Part shown: positions 35,883 through 45,609 of the stretch, piece by piece
How the letters are laid out: the number at the start of each line of letters is the position of its first letter
Position numbering within the stretch: position 1 is the first letter of the stretch
DNA from: Rhododendron vialii
Taxonomy: Eukaryota; Streptophyta; Magnoliopsida; Ericales; Ericaceae
Length of the DNA: 64,000 nt
Direction: 5' to 3'
Assembly (NCBI RefSeq): GCF_030253575.1
Contig: NC_080567.1
Location: 31,012,501-31,076,500, forward strand
Program-made: the position numbers and the translations under genes
The notes under the pieces: generated by a model
What the model saw: the letters and a program-made list of their open reading frames with translations, nothing else
Databases searched by the model: none
Told to the model about the DNA's origin: nothing

Positions 35883-36060
35883 TCCCTTGTTTCGTACTGT
35901 TTTCTGTTCATGTTGGTGTATGGAATGGAAGATCTCTTCCATCACCTGTAGAGGGATGGCAAACCAAATATTGAAAGCTATCTCAAAGTGTAAATTGTCA
36001 AGGCCTAGTAAATGATGCACTTATTCCTAATCCAACTATAAGAATCAAGAGTGAATTAAG

Positions 36061-36175
36061 CAAGCAAATATAGACAGAAAATTAAATCTAATAAATCAAA
36101 GTAACTGTGTGAATCCATGATTATTGGAAATATTGATGGAACCATTCCTAAAATTGAAACAGAGAGATCAGTCAA
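36061..36175. repeat. Segmental duplication, copy 1 (unoccupied)
   Basis: CAAGCAAATATAGACAGAAA through GGAACCATTCCTAAAATTGA to GATCAGTCA recurs at 36530-36550 plus 37121-37210 with a few substitutions. In both copies the segment is followed by an Au-type SINE, so the duplicated unit probably included the SINE. Copy 2 was later interrupted by two LTR fossils. Confidence 0.8.
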
Positions 36176-36177
36176 AC

Positions 36178-36378
36178 AACATGACACGGGTTGGTAGGTT
36201 CGTAACGTTCGCTTCCCACAATTGATGGGGGTTCGATTTTTGGGGTCGTGCCGTCAAAACCAAAAATAATTTCTTGTGAATCCCCCAGTCCCATAATGGA
36301 TGACCAGCCTTTGACTAGACCGGAGAGGGAATTAGTCGAGGTGCTCGTAAGGTGGCCCGGATATCTTACATGCACCTC
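36178..36378 (+). mobile_element. Au-type SINE, copy 1
   Basis: GGTTGGTAGGTTCG head, GGGGGTTCGATTTTTGGGG (B-box region), AATCCCCCAGTCCC, GACCGGAGAGGGAATTAGTC, then the tail GTCGAGGTGCTCGTAAGGTG ending in GCCCGGATATC. The tail GAGGTGCGCGTAAGCTGGCCCGGAYACC is the hallmark of Au SINEs as I remember the family. Non-coding, pol III transcribed when active. Confidence 0.8.
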
Positions 36379-36478
36379 GACTAATCTAACGTAAATTAGT
36401 CAAGGTGCGCGTAAAATTGTTAGATTCCTTCCCAAAAAGTACTGATTAGTTGAGGTGCGCGTAAGGTGGTCCGAATTC
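36379..36478 (+). repeat. Repeated Au-SINE tail fragments
   Basis: After copy 1 the 3' tail motif recurs: ATTAGTCAAGGTGCGCGTAA near 36395 and ATTAGTTGAGGTGCGCGTAA near 36445, the latter ending GGTGGTCCGAATTCC. These look like extra truncated tails, possibly from two more insertions or tandem slippage. Confidence 0.65.
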
Positions 36479-36550
36479 CTCATCATTTGTAGTGTATTCG
36501 TCTTCGCTAGATATTTAGATTTCTTTATGCAAGCAAATATAGACAGAGAA

Positions 36551-37120
36551 TAAGGGTTCGGTCACCTTACCGAGCAACGGTGAACCAAGGTCCCAAGAGG
36601 GAACCAGCTCATGACTTAAAGGCTTAGGAAGGGTCTGGTACAATGCTCGGTCAATTGGTCGGGGATAAAACCTGGCAGAGGCTTCGGGGGAATCTAAGAG
36701 CATGGAGCACATCCGGTCCAGAGCTCCCGAAGCCGCCTGAAAGAAGGTAGTTATGCCGGGGGGACTCTTGAGGATTGTGCAACAAGCGTAATCATTGGGG
36801 ATCTGACTGGCCATGTGCTCCATAACCGTCTTATCCCTTACGTCATATATGACATCACCCAAGGCGGTTACCCGAGCGTCTCCTCTAGCTTGGAGGCCAA
36901 GCAAACCAAGGTCTATAAATACTAACCTAAAGAGGTATGCCATTCTACCTTAACCCTAGATCTATACACTTCTCCTTACATCTTACTTGATCGTCGGAGG
37001 GTTATTGGGCGGCGATCGCCCTAGTGACTTGTTGCAGATCCGGCGAAGCGTGCACGGAGTAGTGGAAGAAGGATCCTAACTCGAGTCACGGTTAAGATCC
37101 CGCCAAATTGAACCCCTACA
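36551..37120 (+). mobile_element. Solo-LTR-like fossil, about 570 bp
   Basis: Interrupts copy 2 of the segmental duplication: the flanking pieces 36530-36550 and 37121-37210 together rebuild the sequence seen uninterrupted at 36061-36175. A TATA-like CTATAAATAC near 36913 and the terminal CCCCTACA fit the U3-R-U5 order of a plus-oriented LTR. No internal retroelement domain or partner LTR is present. Family (Gypsy or Copia) not determined; old, as no flanking duplication is clear. Confidence 0.55.
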
Positions 37121-37227
37121 AAATCTAATGAATCAAAGTAACTGTGTGAATCCATGATTATTCGAAATATTGATGGAACCATTCCTAAACTCGAAACAGA
37201 GAGACCAGTCAGAGAACATTAAATTAA

Positions 37228-39534
37228 GCCCTACGACGGGTTATGTTACGGCCTAGCATTTTCATTTATTAAATCAATTATATTGCCGTTATTATTTGAT
37301 ATTATGATTGGGTCCCAACTAATTATTTTGTGCATGCTATGTATATTATTGACACAATTGTAATATTTGGGGTATGAGATTGATTTTGGGTAAAGTAGTG
37401 ATACGAGATGGTAATTTTATAAGTTGTGTTACTTGCTATCTAATTCTGATTAACTAATTAGCTACAAATTAGGGGTATTACATTAGTGTGGGTAGTTTTA
37501 AAAAGTTAATCGTTAGAGATATTTTATTGGAGTAGGGTTTTTATTTGGAGAGATCGTCTGAGATAAGAAGTTTAAGAGAAAAAGAGAGAGAACCGCAGTC
37601 AAGGTTTGGCGGTTTGGCGATCAATCGGGTAAGTGATCTCGTTTCTTTATTCTTGTTTCCCCTTGCATTTTCCTTACTTTATGTGGGTTTGGAGTAGAAG
37701 TTTGTTGTTGATTGGATGATTTTGGACAGTGGTGTAGCCGTGTTGGTGAGAGGATAATTGGCTTTTATTTTTGGGTTCCGCACGAGTTCGCAGGTAAGGA
37801 TTATTTACTTTTCATGCTATTGGACCATGAGGGCTGGAGGTGATTTGAGTCTTATAGTGTGTGTGTTGTGCGTGGTGGTGGCGGTGTGCGCCATGGAGAT
37901 TATCGGCCAAGTGTACGTGGGGTTATGGTTTTGATATTAACAGTTTGTAGAAGGAAACAAATGATCTTGGGTTTTGATCTTATGTTGTACGTACAAGTGG
38001 TGTACATATAGTTATGCTTGTGTGAATCAAGTCCTTGTGGTAAAGTTGAACAATGGAGAGCAGATGGCTGGCTACGTAGGAGACCCGTGCTTTGGAATTG
38101 ACAATCAAAGTTTGGGTGTTATGGTTTTGGTTCGGTTCGGTTCTGACCGAGTTAGAAACCTAAATTGGAGATTGGGTAGTTTATTCATATATTATTCCCT
38201 AGCTAGTTTTATGGTCAGCGTAATTTGCAGATTAGATGATCAGTTCGTATTGTTCTTTTGTTCAGGTTAACTTCATTTCGCATTGTTCGGTATATTACCT
38301 TTGGATCCAGGTGAGTAGTTAAGTATGTTAAGTATTTTTGAACTTCCCCGTGTCCCTTAAATTATTGTTTAGAAGATTTTATGATTGGAATTGGAAACTT
38401 GCAACTGTTTATTTGGTTACTTAATAATCAAATAAATCCTCTATGTGCGGGTGACTCTGGCCATTAGAGAAAGAACGTACTTTGTGGTAAAACATTTGGT
38501 GAAATCCTTTATCGTCCTAATAATCTTTTTGGTGAGAACTTTGTGGATATCGATGGGAACATATTTTGGAAAGTCCAGGGAAATTAATCCTCTATGTGCG
38601 GGTGACTCTGGCCATTAGAGAAGAGACCGGGTTAGGCCGGTGACTCTAGTGCTCAACGGCTTTCTTTTGCCAGATCATTCTTAGGGAAAAGTTCCACGGG
38701 CTGCCTACTCGTGGTGACTCTAAGTTTTGATATTGGATCCAATTTTGAGATATTTATTCACTGGCACTTGGTACTATTGATTTTGGTTGTGGTTCCCCAT
38801 TGTTGTTGGAGGTTGTATTGTGATCACTATTAAGACATTGGTTGAATTGTTCATTGGTTTGGTTTATATTTTGTTGTTCACTGCAGATGCCAAATTATGT
38901 TTAATGGTAAATTATTTTCATCCCCGTTTTCAACTTTATTTAATATACATACTTGCTACTCACTGAGCTCGTCAGCTGACGGATTTATTCCAACTTCTTT
39001 TTCAGGCAAGTTGGGGAGTTAGGAAATGACTCTGGCGGCATCTCGGGAATTTATTTTGGTTGACCTCCTTAGAGTGTCTCATTCTAATTTTATTTTAAAA
39101 ATCGCTTCTGCATTGAAAACAATTGTCAGATAATAATTTTTTTTATTATTGTTGGATCACTGGATATTTTTTGGTTCATGGGATGATTGTACCCCATGTT
39201 TATGATTGAGACACATTTGGCTTTGGATTTGATTAATAACAAAAAAGCGATCATTTGATTTTCGGTAAATTTGATTTATTCAGGCTGCGTGTCTCATGAG
39301 TTAGCCTCATGGTTCACGGCCGGTCACTTCTCATTTTTGGGGTGTGACAGGTTAGTCCAGTTAGTTGGTAGATTTGCTTTCCACAATTGACTGGGGGTTC
39401 GATCTTTGGAGTCAAGTCGCAAAAAAATAGTAATTTGTGGTGAATCTCCTAGTCCCGGTGTTGATGATCTGCCTTCGACCGAATCAGAGAAAGGATAAAT
39501 TAAGATGCGCGTAAGCTGACCCGGATACCAAAAA
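37228..39534 (+). mobile_element. Au-type SINE, copy 2, interrupted by a solo LTR
   Basis: SINE sequence occupies 37228-37243 and 39350-39534: TTAGTTGGTAGATTTGC, GGGGGTTCGATCTTTGG, GATGCGCGTAAGCTGACCCG and an A-rich end. The outer flanks AACATTAAATTAA (37215-37227) and AACATCAAATTAA (39535-39547) form a 13-bp target duplication with one mismatch, typical of retroposition. The solo LTR 37244-39349 sits near its 5' end. Confidence 0.75.
37244..39349 (+). mobile_element. Solo-LTR fossil, about 2.1 kb
   Basis: Begins TGTTACGGCC and ends GGGGTGTGACA (short inverted ends TGTYAC...GTRACA), with the perfect 5-bp flanking duplication GGTTA (37239-37243 and 39350-39354). No gag-pol domain seen, so it is read as a solo LTR of an unassigned family, large for an LTR. 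Internal repeats include TATGTGCGGGTGACTCTGGC at about 38442 and 38594. The intact duplication suggests moderate age, younger than the SINE it split. Orientation is uncertain. Confidence 0.6.
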
Positions 39535-39759
39535 AACATCAAATTAAACAAGGAAACAGTTATATACGGAACGGAAGATTTCTTCCATTAACATGGCTAT
39601 CTATTGATGGTGCTGTTGTTGGTCATGATTTTTAATGGCTTTCTCATGATGTTTTGAACCCTCTAAAAATGTTGCCTTCTTCTTCTTGTGATATTTATTG
39701 CTCGTGCGAGAAGATTTTGTACCTATTATTGAGAAGCCATTAATAGTTAACTGCTGCAG

Positions 39760-40155
39760 GTGGTGCTCGCAAAACGTCCAGTGGATTCTTCTTTTGCAGA
39801 CTGCGTCTTCTTCTCAAACCGTAGCGGAACAGAAGCAAATGAAGCTGCTACCAAGTTTGCGAGAAAATTCCTAAGGTCTTCAAATCCGGACGCGAAACAG
39901 CCGCCTGCAGAGTTTATTTCATTTAGTAACAGCTTTCCATGGGAGGACCATATATGGGTGCTCTTGCCTTGACTAGCAAAGAGCATTACAGGACACCTTC
40001 TGCAGTAGAACTGATTCGATCCGGAAAGACTGCTGCGGTATTTGTGGAACCCAGCCAAGGTGAAGGTGGCATATACACTGCCACCAAGGAGTTTTCGCAA
40101 GCCCTTCGTAGCGCTTGTGATGATCGATGCTGGCTCTCTCCTGGTTTACGACGAG
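39760..40155 (+). pseudogene. Acetylornithine aminotransferase pseudogene exon
   Basis: Resembles the middle of plant plastid acetylornithine aminotransferase (arginine synthesis, PLP enzyme): [34 protein letters not shown], then in another frame [14 protein letters not shown] and [16 protein letters not shown], and finally, shifted again, AGSLLVYDE. Broken by small insertions near 39938-39955 (where family proteins read SFHGRTMGALAL), by loss of about 18 codons after EHYRTP, and by a short insertion near 40120. The edges still look like splice sites (CTGCAG before 39760; GAG|GTAAGC after 40155), so it derives from genomic DNA, not a processed mRNA. The PLP-lysine region and both ends are missing; no flanking exons were found. 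Confidence 0.85.
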
Positions 40156-40437
40156 GTAAGCTGCTACCTTTCGGAGATGATATATTGGTATACATACACG
40201 TGCTGGGTTGTGCGTTCCAGTCGTCAAGATGTTCTACCATTACAATGATAATGGACTTGATTGATTTTGTTATATTGAACCTGCTGAGTTGCGCGTTCAA
40301 GTCTTCAAGTTCGAGATGTTACTTGATCTCCTATTTCAGTGGTATAATGTGAAGCAAGTTTCTTCGGGGTGAAAGTAGGAGATTTGCGATGCATTGGACC
40401 GATGCTCTCGGGAAAACTTCGTAGGGCCACTCTGATC
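40156..40437. other. Remainder of the pseudogene locus
   Basis: GTAAGCTGCTACCTTTCGGA continues as intron-like sequence after the pseudo-exon. GTTGYGCGTTCMAGTC recurs at about 40205 and 40285. No further aminotransferase exon recognised. Confidence 0.4.
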
Positions 40438-41341
40438 TAAGGTTGTCCAAAAAAAATTGAAAACCGTGAAACCGGTCCGGACCGAATCGATCCGTGCCTT
40501 TGGGATTTTGTCCGTAGATTAATGGTTCGGACACGGATTTGAAAATTAAAAAACTGTGAGATACGGATTAGGATTGGATTTTTATTTCAAAACCGTGGAT
40601 TAACCGAACCGAACCGTGAGATATTTAAAAAATAATATGTGTGTGTGTGTAATATTTATAAATAATTATAATTCTACTACTTGTTATAATTTTTTTTTAA
40701 CAATTTTACATTGAGTGCTTAATTTGTATGCAAGATTGGTTGCGTGCTACTCCATTGCCATTTGAAGTGGAAGAGAATATTGAAGAAATGCAAGAGCTTA
40801 AATTAGGTAATATTTATTTTATTGTGCTAATTGTATTTCACTTCCATAGCTTAGTTAATTTTTGTGCAAGAGTTTCATTTTATTATGATCTAACTTAGCT
40901 TCATTCATATCATTGTAGCTCTACAAAATGTTTCTCTCAATCCAATTCAAGACTGATGGAATCTGGTTGATGGAACGATGAAACCTGGACTTGAATGATG
41001 TAACGCAATGTTTGTAACTGTAATGTTGCAGTTTGTAGCTTATTGCAATGTAATGTTTCTCTTATTGCTGGTCACTTGAACTGGAAATTTGCCAATCAGA
41101 ACTGTAATGTTTTCTCTTATTGCTCATCACTTGAACTAGAAATTTGGAATAATATGTAATTCAGTAGTTGAAGTAATTTTGCATTTTTTTAGTGTTTATG
41201 GAAGGAAATCCGTGGATAAAATCGGGACCGAACCGTGAGACTTTTAGATTATGATTGGATTGCATTTTCTAAAAACCGTGAGATACGAATTAGGATTGGA
41301 TTCATACAAATCCGATCCGATCCGGACCGTAGATAGCCCTA
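40438..41341. mobile_element. Deleted hAT transposon with transposase remnant
   Basis: 904 bp with ends TAAGGTTGTCC and, read inward, TAGGGCTATCT, flanked by the perfect 8-bp duplication CTCTGATC (40430-40437 and 41342-41349). Near both ends lie copies of AACCGTGAGATACGRATTAG, as subterminal repeats. 40735-40806 encodes CMQDWLRATPLPFEVEEN followed by IEEMQELKL, matching the C-terminal end of plant hAT transposases (QDWLR...VEEN...E), then a GTAATA donor and a possible acceptor TTGTAG at about 40919. The catalytic region and BED finger are gone, so it is a non-autonomous deletion derivative. Confidence 0.8.
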
Positions 41342-41349
41342 CTCTGATC

Positions 41350-41895
41350 ATAATACCACCTCCACATTGTAGCATGTGAAATCACAAGCCTACTTACTTG
41401 TGTCTACTTGATTTTACTGTTGTGCTTTATGGGAGTCACACAATATATGAGAGGAAAAAATTCCGACTTTGTATTAATCGACTCAAATACAAATCATGAA
41501 AACCCTCTCTCAGACAAATCTAGTTCTCTTTGATCTCTGTCTCAGTTCCACACCTTTCTACTCCTACACATACATGTATATATACAAGAAAGGTGAAACG
41601 AAAGTTCAAAGCCATTTAAGGCTCAGACACGCAAGAATCAAATTGCTGGAATCCTGCGCCTAAAATCTCAGCAGTTGGTGGCTAAGATCTTTGACTTTGG
41701 GGCTGGGGTCACTCTCAATTGGTACCCCTCTCATCAATGGGTAAAATCTAAAAATCACCCCCTTTTACTCAATGAGAGAATCTTCCACCCCTCGACTAGA
41801 TAACTGCATCCCATGAACCAGAGTTTGTCATTCTAAACCCACACCTTCAACCAAAGGTGTCCGCACCCCCTCACCAGAGTGCCCGCACCCCCACA
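41350..41895. other. Intergenic next to the copia fossil
   Basis: No gene. May contain the terminal part of the copia fossil (for example the stretch around 41455-41640), but no LTR pair was recognised. CCGCACCCCCWCAMSRGGTG-type short repeats near 41860-41905. Confidence 0.35.
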
Positions 41896-42745
41896 ACGGG
41901 GTGCCGTGCAAAGTCATCGCCTTGCAACCTGTGATTCTACCTCCCCCAATCTTGCAGGAATTTTTTCGAAGGTATATCCGTAACTGATTAAATTCGGAGC
42001 AAATGAGATTCTCCTAGTCGTCAGGGTCACTGGCGCTGTACAGCTTTTCAAACACGACTTCAACCCATTGCTCTGAGCTTCCCTGTGAACTTCTCGGAAC
42101 CCTTGCACACCTTTGGATCCGACTATTTGTGTGTTGGAGAATCGACTTGGGCCCTACGACTCTTCCTGCACCTGTTCCGTGTGCGTCTGTGCGACCGTCT
42201 CACTCCCTATCCACTATTCTTGAATCCTGTACCGCTGAACTCATGTTTGACAGTAGCTCCTCCTGTCACAACATCTCCCTCCAGCTTGTATAGGTCACCA
42301 ACTCTCTTTGCTTGCAACACTTCCCAGTTTTCCTTGAAAACCTTTAGAACACCCCCTTCAGCCGAGAACTTGCAACCTCTCGCATTAATCTTTCCAAAAG
42401 AAAACAAGATTCTTTCTCAATCCGGGAACATGTCGAACCTATGTGAGCTTCACCCTCCTTCCGTCTGGCATGCGAAACTGGACTGTCCCTTTGCCAACAA
42501 TTTTTCTAGTTGTTCCGTTGGCCATCTTGACACCCCCTCCATCGCATGTCTCGTACTCCTCAAAGCTCTTCTTGTCCGCCCACATGTGTACTGAGCTTCC
42601 TGAGTCTAACACCCAGTATTGTTCCTTTGCTAAATTGGGAGCTGACCAAATAGATGAGTTTGTGTTTATTTTGGACTTGTCCATTGCTATGAGAGAATTT
42701 GTTCTAAGAGAGAGCCTGCACATTAGGCAAGTGTTAGACTAGTGC
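41896..42745 (-). mobile_element. Ty1/copia-type LTR retrotransposon fossil (fragment)
   Basis: Minus-strand coding remnants: an aspartic-protease stretch (WVLDSGSSVHMWADKKSF) around 42450-42640 and a downstream GAG-pre-integrase-like stretch (VLKVFKENWEVLQAKRVGDL) around 42210-42410. The order protease then pre-integrase is that of copia pol. Integrase, reverse transcriptase, RNase H and LTRs were not recognised. Broken and strongly truncated, with several disruptions; moderately old. Confidence 0.8.
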
Positions 42746-43044
42746 TAGGTTTTCTCCCTAATCTTTAAGACTATTATCTATGTATGTACTCCTAAAGTTG
42801 TACTTTGTTTCGTAACCTTTTATGAATTTTCGTTCGACCAACAAAAGAGACAAAAGAAACACATGCAGTCTACGAGTCCCAATGGAAAAAGAAGTCCTCC
42901 CTCCATGAATATCCAAGAGTACGTTGCTCCTTGTTACAAAACCCTTCCCATGCATTCTGCAACCAAAATTCCAATTAAAAAGACCCCAAAAAAAAACCCA
43001 GCAATAATGCTACGTTCCATCATCACTCAAGCCCAAACTTCACA

Positions 43045-43682
43045 ATGGGCAACACAAGCTCAACAGAAACCCAACAAGAACAACCCCCAGTACCCAACGC
43101 CCCCGAACCCGACGCTCCCTTCACCTGTGAAATATGCATCGAACCCATGTTATCAAACAACAGATTCCGCAACAATAACCTCTGCATCCACCCGTTCTGC
43201 ATCGACTGCATAACCAAGTACGTACAGGTTTACAACATGAAATCGAAGACGATGGAGTCGCCCAAATCAAGGGCCCCGGATTAAACTGTGACCAGTTGCT
43301 GGACCCACTTTGCTGCCAGACCCTGATACGTCCCGAAGCGTTTGACAAGTGGTGCGACCTGCCATGCGAGAGAGCCCTATTGGGGCTGGACCAGTGTTAC
43401 TGCCCGAACCAACAGTGTTCAGCTGTGGTGGTGAATGAGTGTGGGGGGACGGTGATGAGGTCGGTGTGCCGGAATTGTAAGTTGCCTTGGCACACTAGGA
43501 ATTGTAAGTTGCCTTGGCACACTAGGTACCGGAGCGAGGAGTGTGGGGAGCCGAGAGATAGGAATGATGTTCCGTTTGGGGTTCTTGCTGAGAGCAACAA
43601 GTGGATGGGGTCATTGAGGTGCCCTCAGTGTCACCATTGTGTTGAGCGCGTTCATGGTTGCTCCATTGTGTTGTGGTTATAA
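43045..43682 (+). pseudogene. RBR-type E3 ubiquitin ligase, broken copy
   Basis: N-terminus MGNTSSTETQQEQPPVPNAP then RING1 cysteines FTCEICIEPM (Cys28, Cys31), LCIHPFCIDC (Cys47, His49, Cys52, Cys55). The frame shifts by one near 43232-43240: the next frame continues IEDDGVAQIKGPGLNCDQLL, LDPLCCQTLIRPEAFDKWC and the IBR part YCPNQQCSAVVVNECGG. A perfect 27-bp tandem duplication (43478-43531) doubles NCKLPWHTR. The frame ends at HGCSIVLWL followed by an A run, where the family continues CRCGxxFCYxC, so the C-terminal half of IBR and all of RING2 (the catalytic Cys) are missing. MGNTSS would be a myristoylation signal. Intronless over this span; a truncated retrocopy or decayed gene. Cannot act as an RBR ligase as it stands. 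Confidence 0.8.
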
Positions 43683-43689
43683 AAAAAAA

Positions 43690-45430
43690 AACCTGAACAA
43701 ATGGATGCATTAAGGTGCAAAAACCATGCTAACGAAGCTTCAGTACACAGATGAGAATACATAAGTAAGTATAGAAGGAAATAGGAAAAGAACTGAGAAC
43801 ATCCACAACTAACAGAAAAACGAAATAGAGTAACACAAAAGAAACTGCGTATCTAAGTACCGATCACACAAGTGTATAATAGGCCAAACATATCATGAAT
43901 CATAATCCCCAACCTTAGCCGACTCTAGAAAACAGCGGTCAACAGTGATACAGATGGCATTGAGCGCCACTACAGGACCAGAAACTAAAAAGAGAAAACT
44001 ATTGAGCTCCCTGCATTAAGGATTGGAATTGTTGAATAAAATGCTAGTACAGGACTACAACTTAACCACATACGGAAACAACCATCCATAATACAAAAGC
44101 AAGAATAACATGAACATAAATGGGCCATGTTAATTGCATTAGAATTCAACTGACTTAAGGGCGAACAAAAGGAACATGCAACTATTATGCTAGAAAGACA
44201 TGGAAAGGAAAGCCAAGAAAATGCGCAAACAGAAGCTTGCTATAACCAAAAGCACATGGATATCTCCCCAACATGCAAAAAGCCAAGAACTGGAAAATAA
44301 ATAAATATATTAATTTCCTCTACCAAAAACACAAATTAATTGTATACCATCTGCAGAATCACATTCCTTCAAAGACGATACTACAAGATTCATGAAAGAA
44401 GCAGTTGACTCCCAACAAACAAGTATCCTCAAGGGAAACAGACCGGACAATGGGAACCACAACCATACACATGAACAAGCAGCGACCGACAGTATTAGTC
44501 ATCTGGATCTCAGCAATTAAGACCAAGCATCACAAGTGGAGAACAACTTTATTAGTCATCTGGATCTCAGCAATTAAGACCAAGCATCACAAGTGGAGAA
44601 CAAGAAGAACCGTCTCCCCAGAGCAATTGGACATAGAGAAGAGAACCATAACAAAACAATTGACATTGCCTGCTGCTCATCATAGCTAAGAAGAATGGAA
44701 CTGTTCCATCACTGCACCTTCCATAAGACAGGAGTGGCTAAAGGTGTAACACTGGTGAATGGAATGTTGCTGCCCGAAAAATTTCTCATTTTAAAAACGT
44801 ATCCAATTAGCAACAAAGAACCCAATCATGTATCCAAAAAGGCCATAATTAGCCAAGTAGCCTGCCAAAAGTTTCAAAATATCAATACTGCATGAAACTT
44901 GCATCATTTAATCATATAGATTTCAACATATATGAAAAGGAAGATTTGAAAATAAATCAAAAGGAACAAAGTAAATTACCCGGTTAATTCCACTCTATTT
45001 GTTATCAAACGTTGTTTAGAAGAACATGGACAGTGGATAAAACTTTTAAGACTCTAACCCAATTGAAAATAAGCAGTCATCCGATGGTGGAACCCCAACA
45101 AACTTCTCACCATTGGCCCCTAGACCCGCTTAACATGACGAACCTTCCAGATATGCAACAGCTAATTCAAGTAACCATTATGAACCCAGCAGCAACAACG
45201 ACATTTGTAATTGCAAATTCAAGAAAGCAGATGTCCAGCAGCAATATGAGCATTTTAAAGTGTAAAACCAGATTCGAACATGTCAAGCAAGCATAAGATC
45301 CCAGAAGATCCAGGTATTGAACATTTAACGGACACAGAATAGTAGGGTATTGGTGCCAAGATCCACACTTTCAAAAGATTGATCAACTACATAGTTCTTC
45401 AAGCCAAACATCAAGTGGACAAATCCTGCA
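43690..45430. other. Intergenic, no gene seen
   Basis: A-rich, many short frames. A 57-bp-period tandem duplication at 44494-44604 (unit ATTAGTCATCTGGATCTCAG...) is the only clear structure. The end near 45430 joins the RZ1A 3' UTR. Confidence 0.55.
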
Positions 45431-45439
45431 AGGATGAAG

Positions 45440-45609
45440 TTCAACAGTAGCATCCAGCAGTCTTGGGTCCTTCAGTTCTTCCGCTCCGCCAGTTCTTCAG
45501 CTGCAAGACAACAAAATAGTTGATCCATGAGTACCACAACCACCTCAAGAATGTGCAATTTGAAAAAAAAAACAGCGAATGTAGCATACCATAATTTTGA
45601 GGAGTCATT
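45440..45609 (-). other. RZ1A 3' UTR with a retained-intron-like junction
   Basis: After the TGA at 45610-45612 the minus strand reads ATTATG|GTATGCTAC, later TTGTCTTGCAG followed by CTGAAGAACTGGCGGAGCGG. These are good splice sites placed entirely beyond the stop, implying a 3' UTR intron of about 85 bp. Stop-to-donor distance is about 20 nt, below the usual 50-nt NMD threshold. Location by inspection only. Confidence 0.5.

Noticed and set aside
36515-36943. 142-codon minus-strand open frame
   Set aside because: Lies antisense inside the solo-LTR-like fossil; no known domain.
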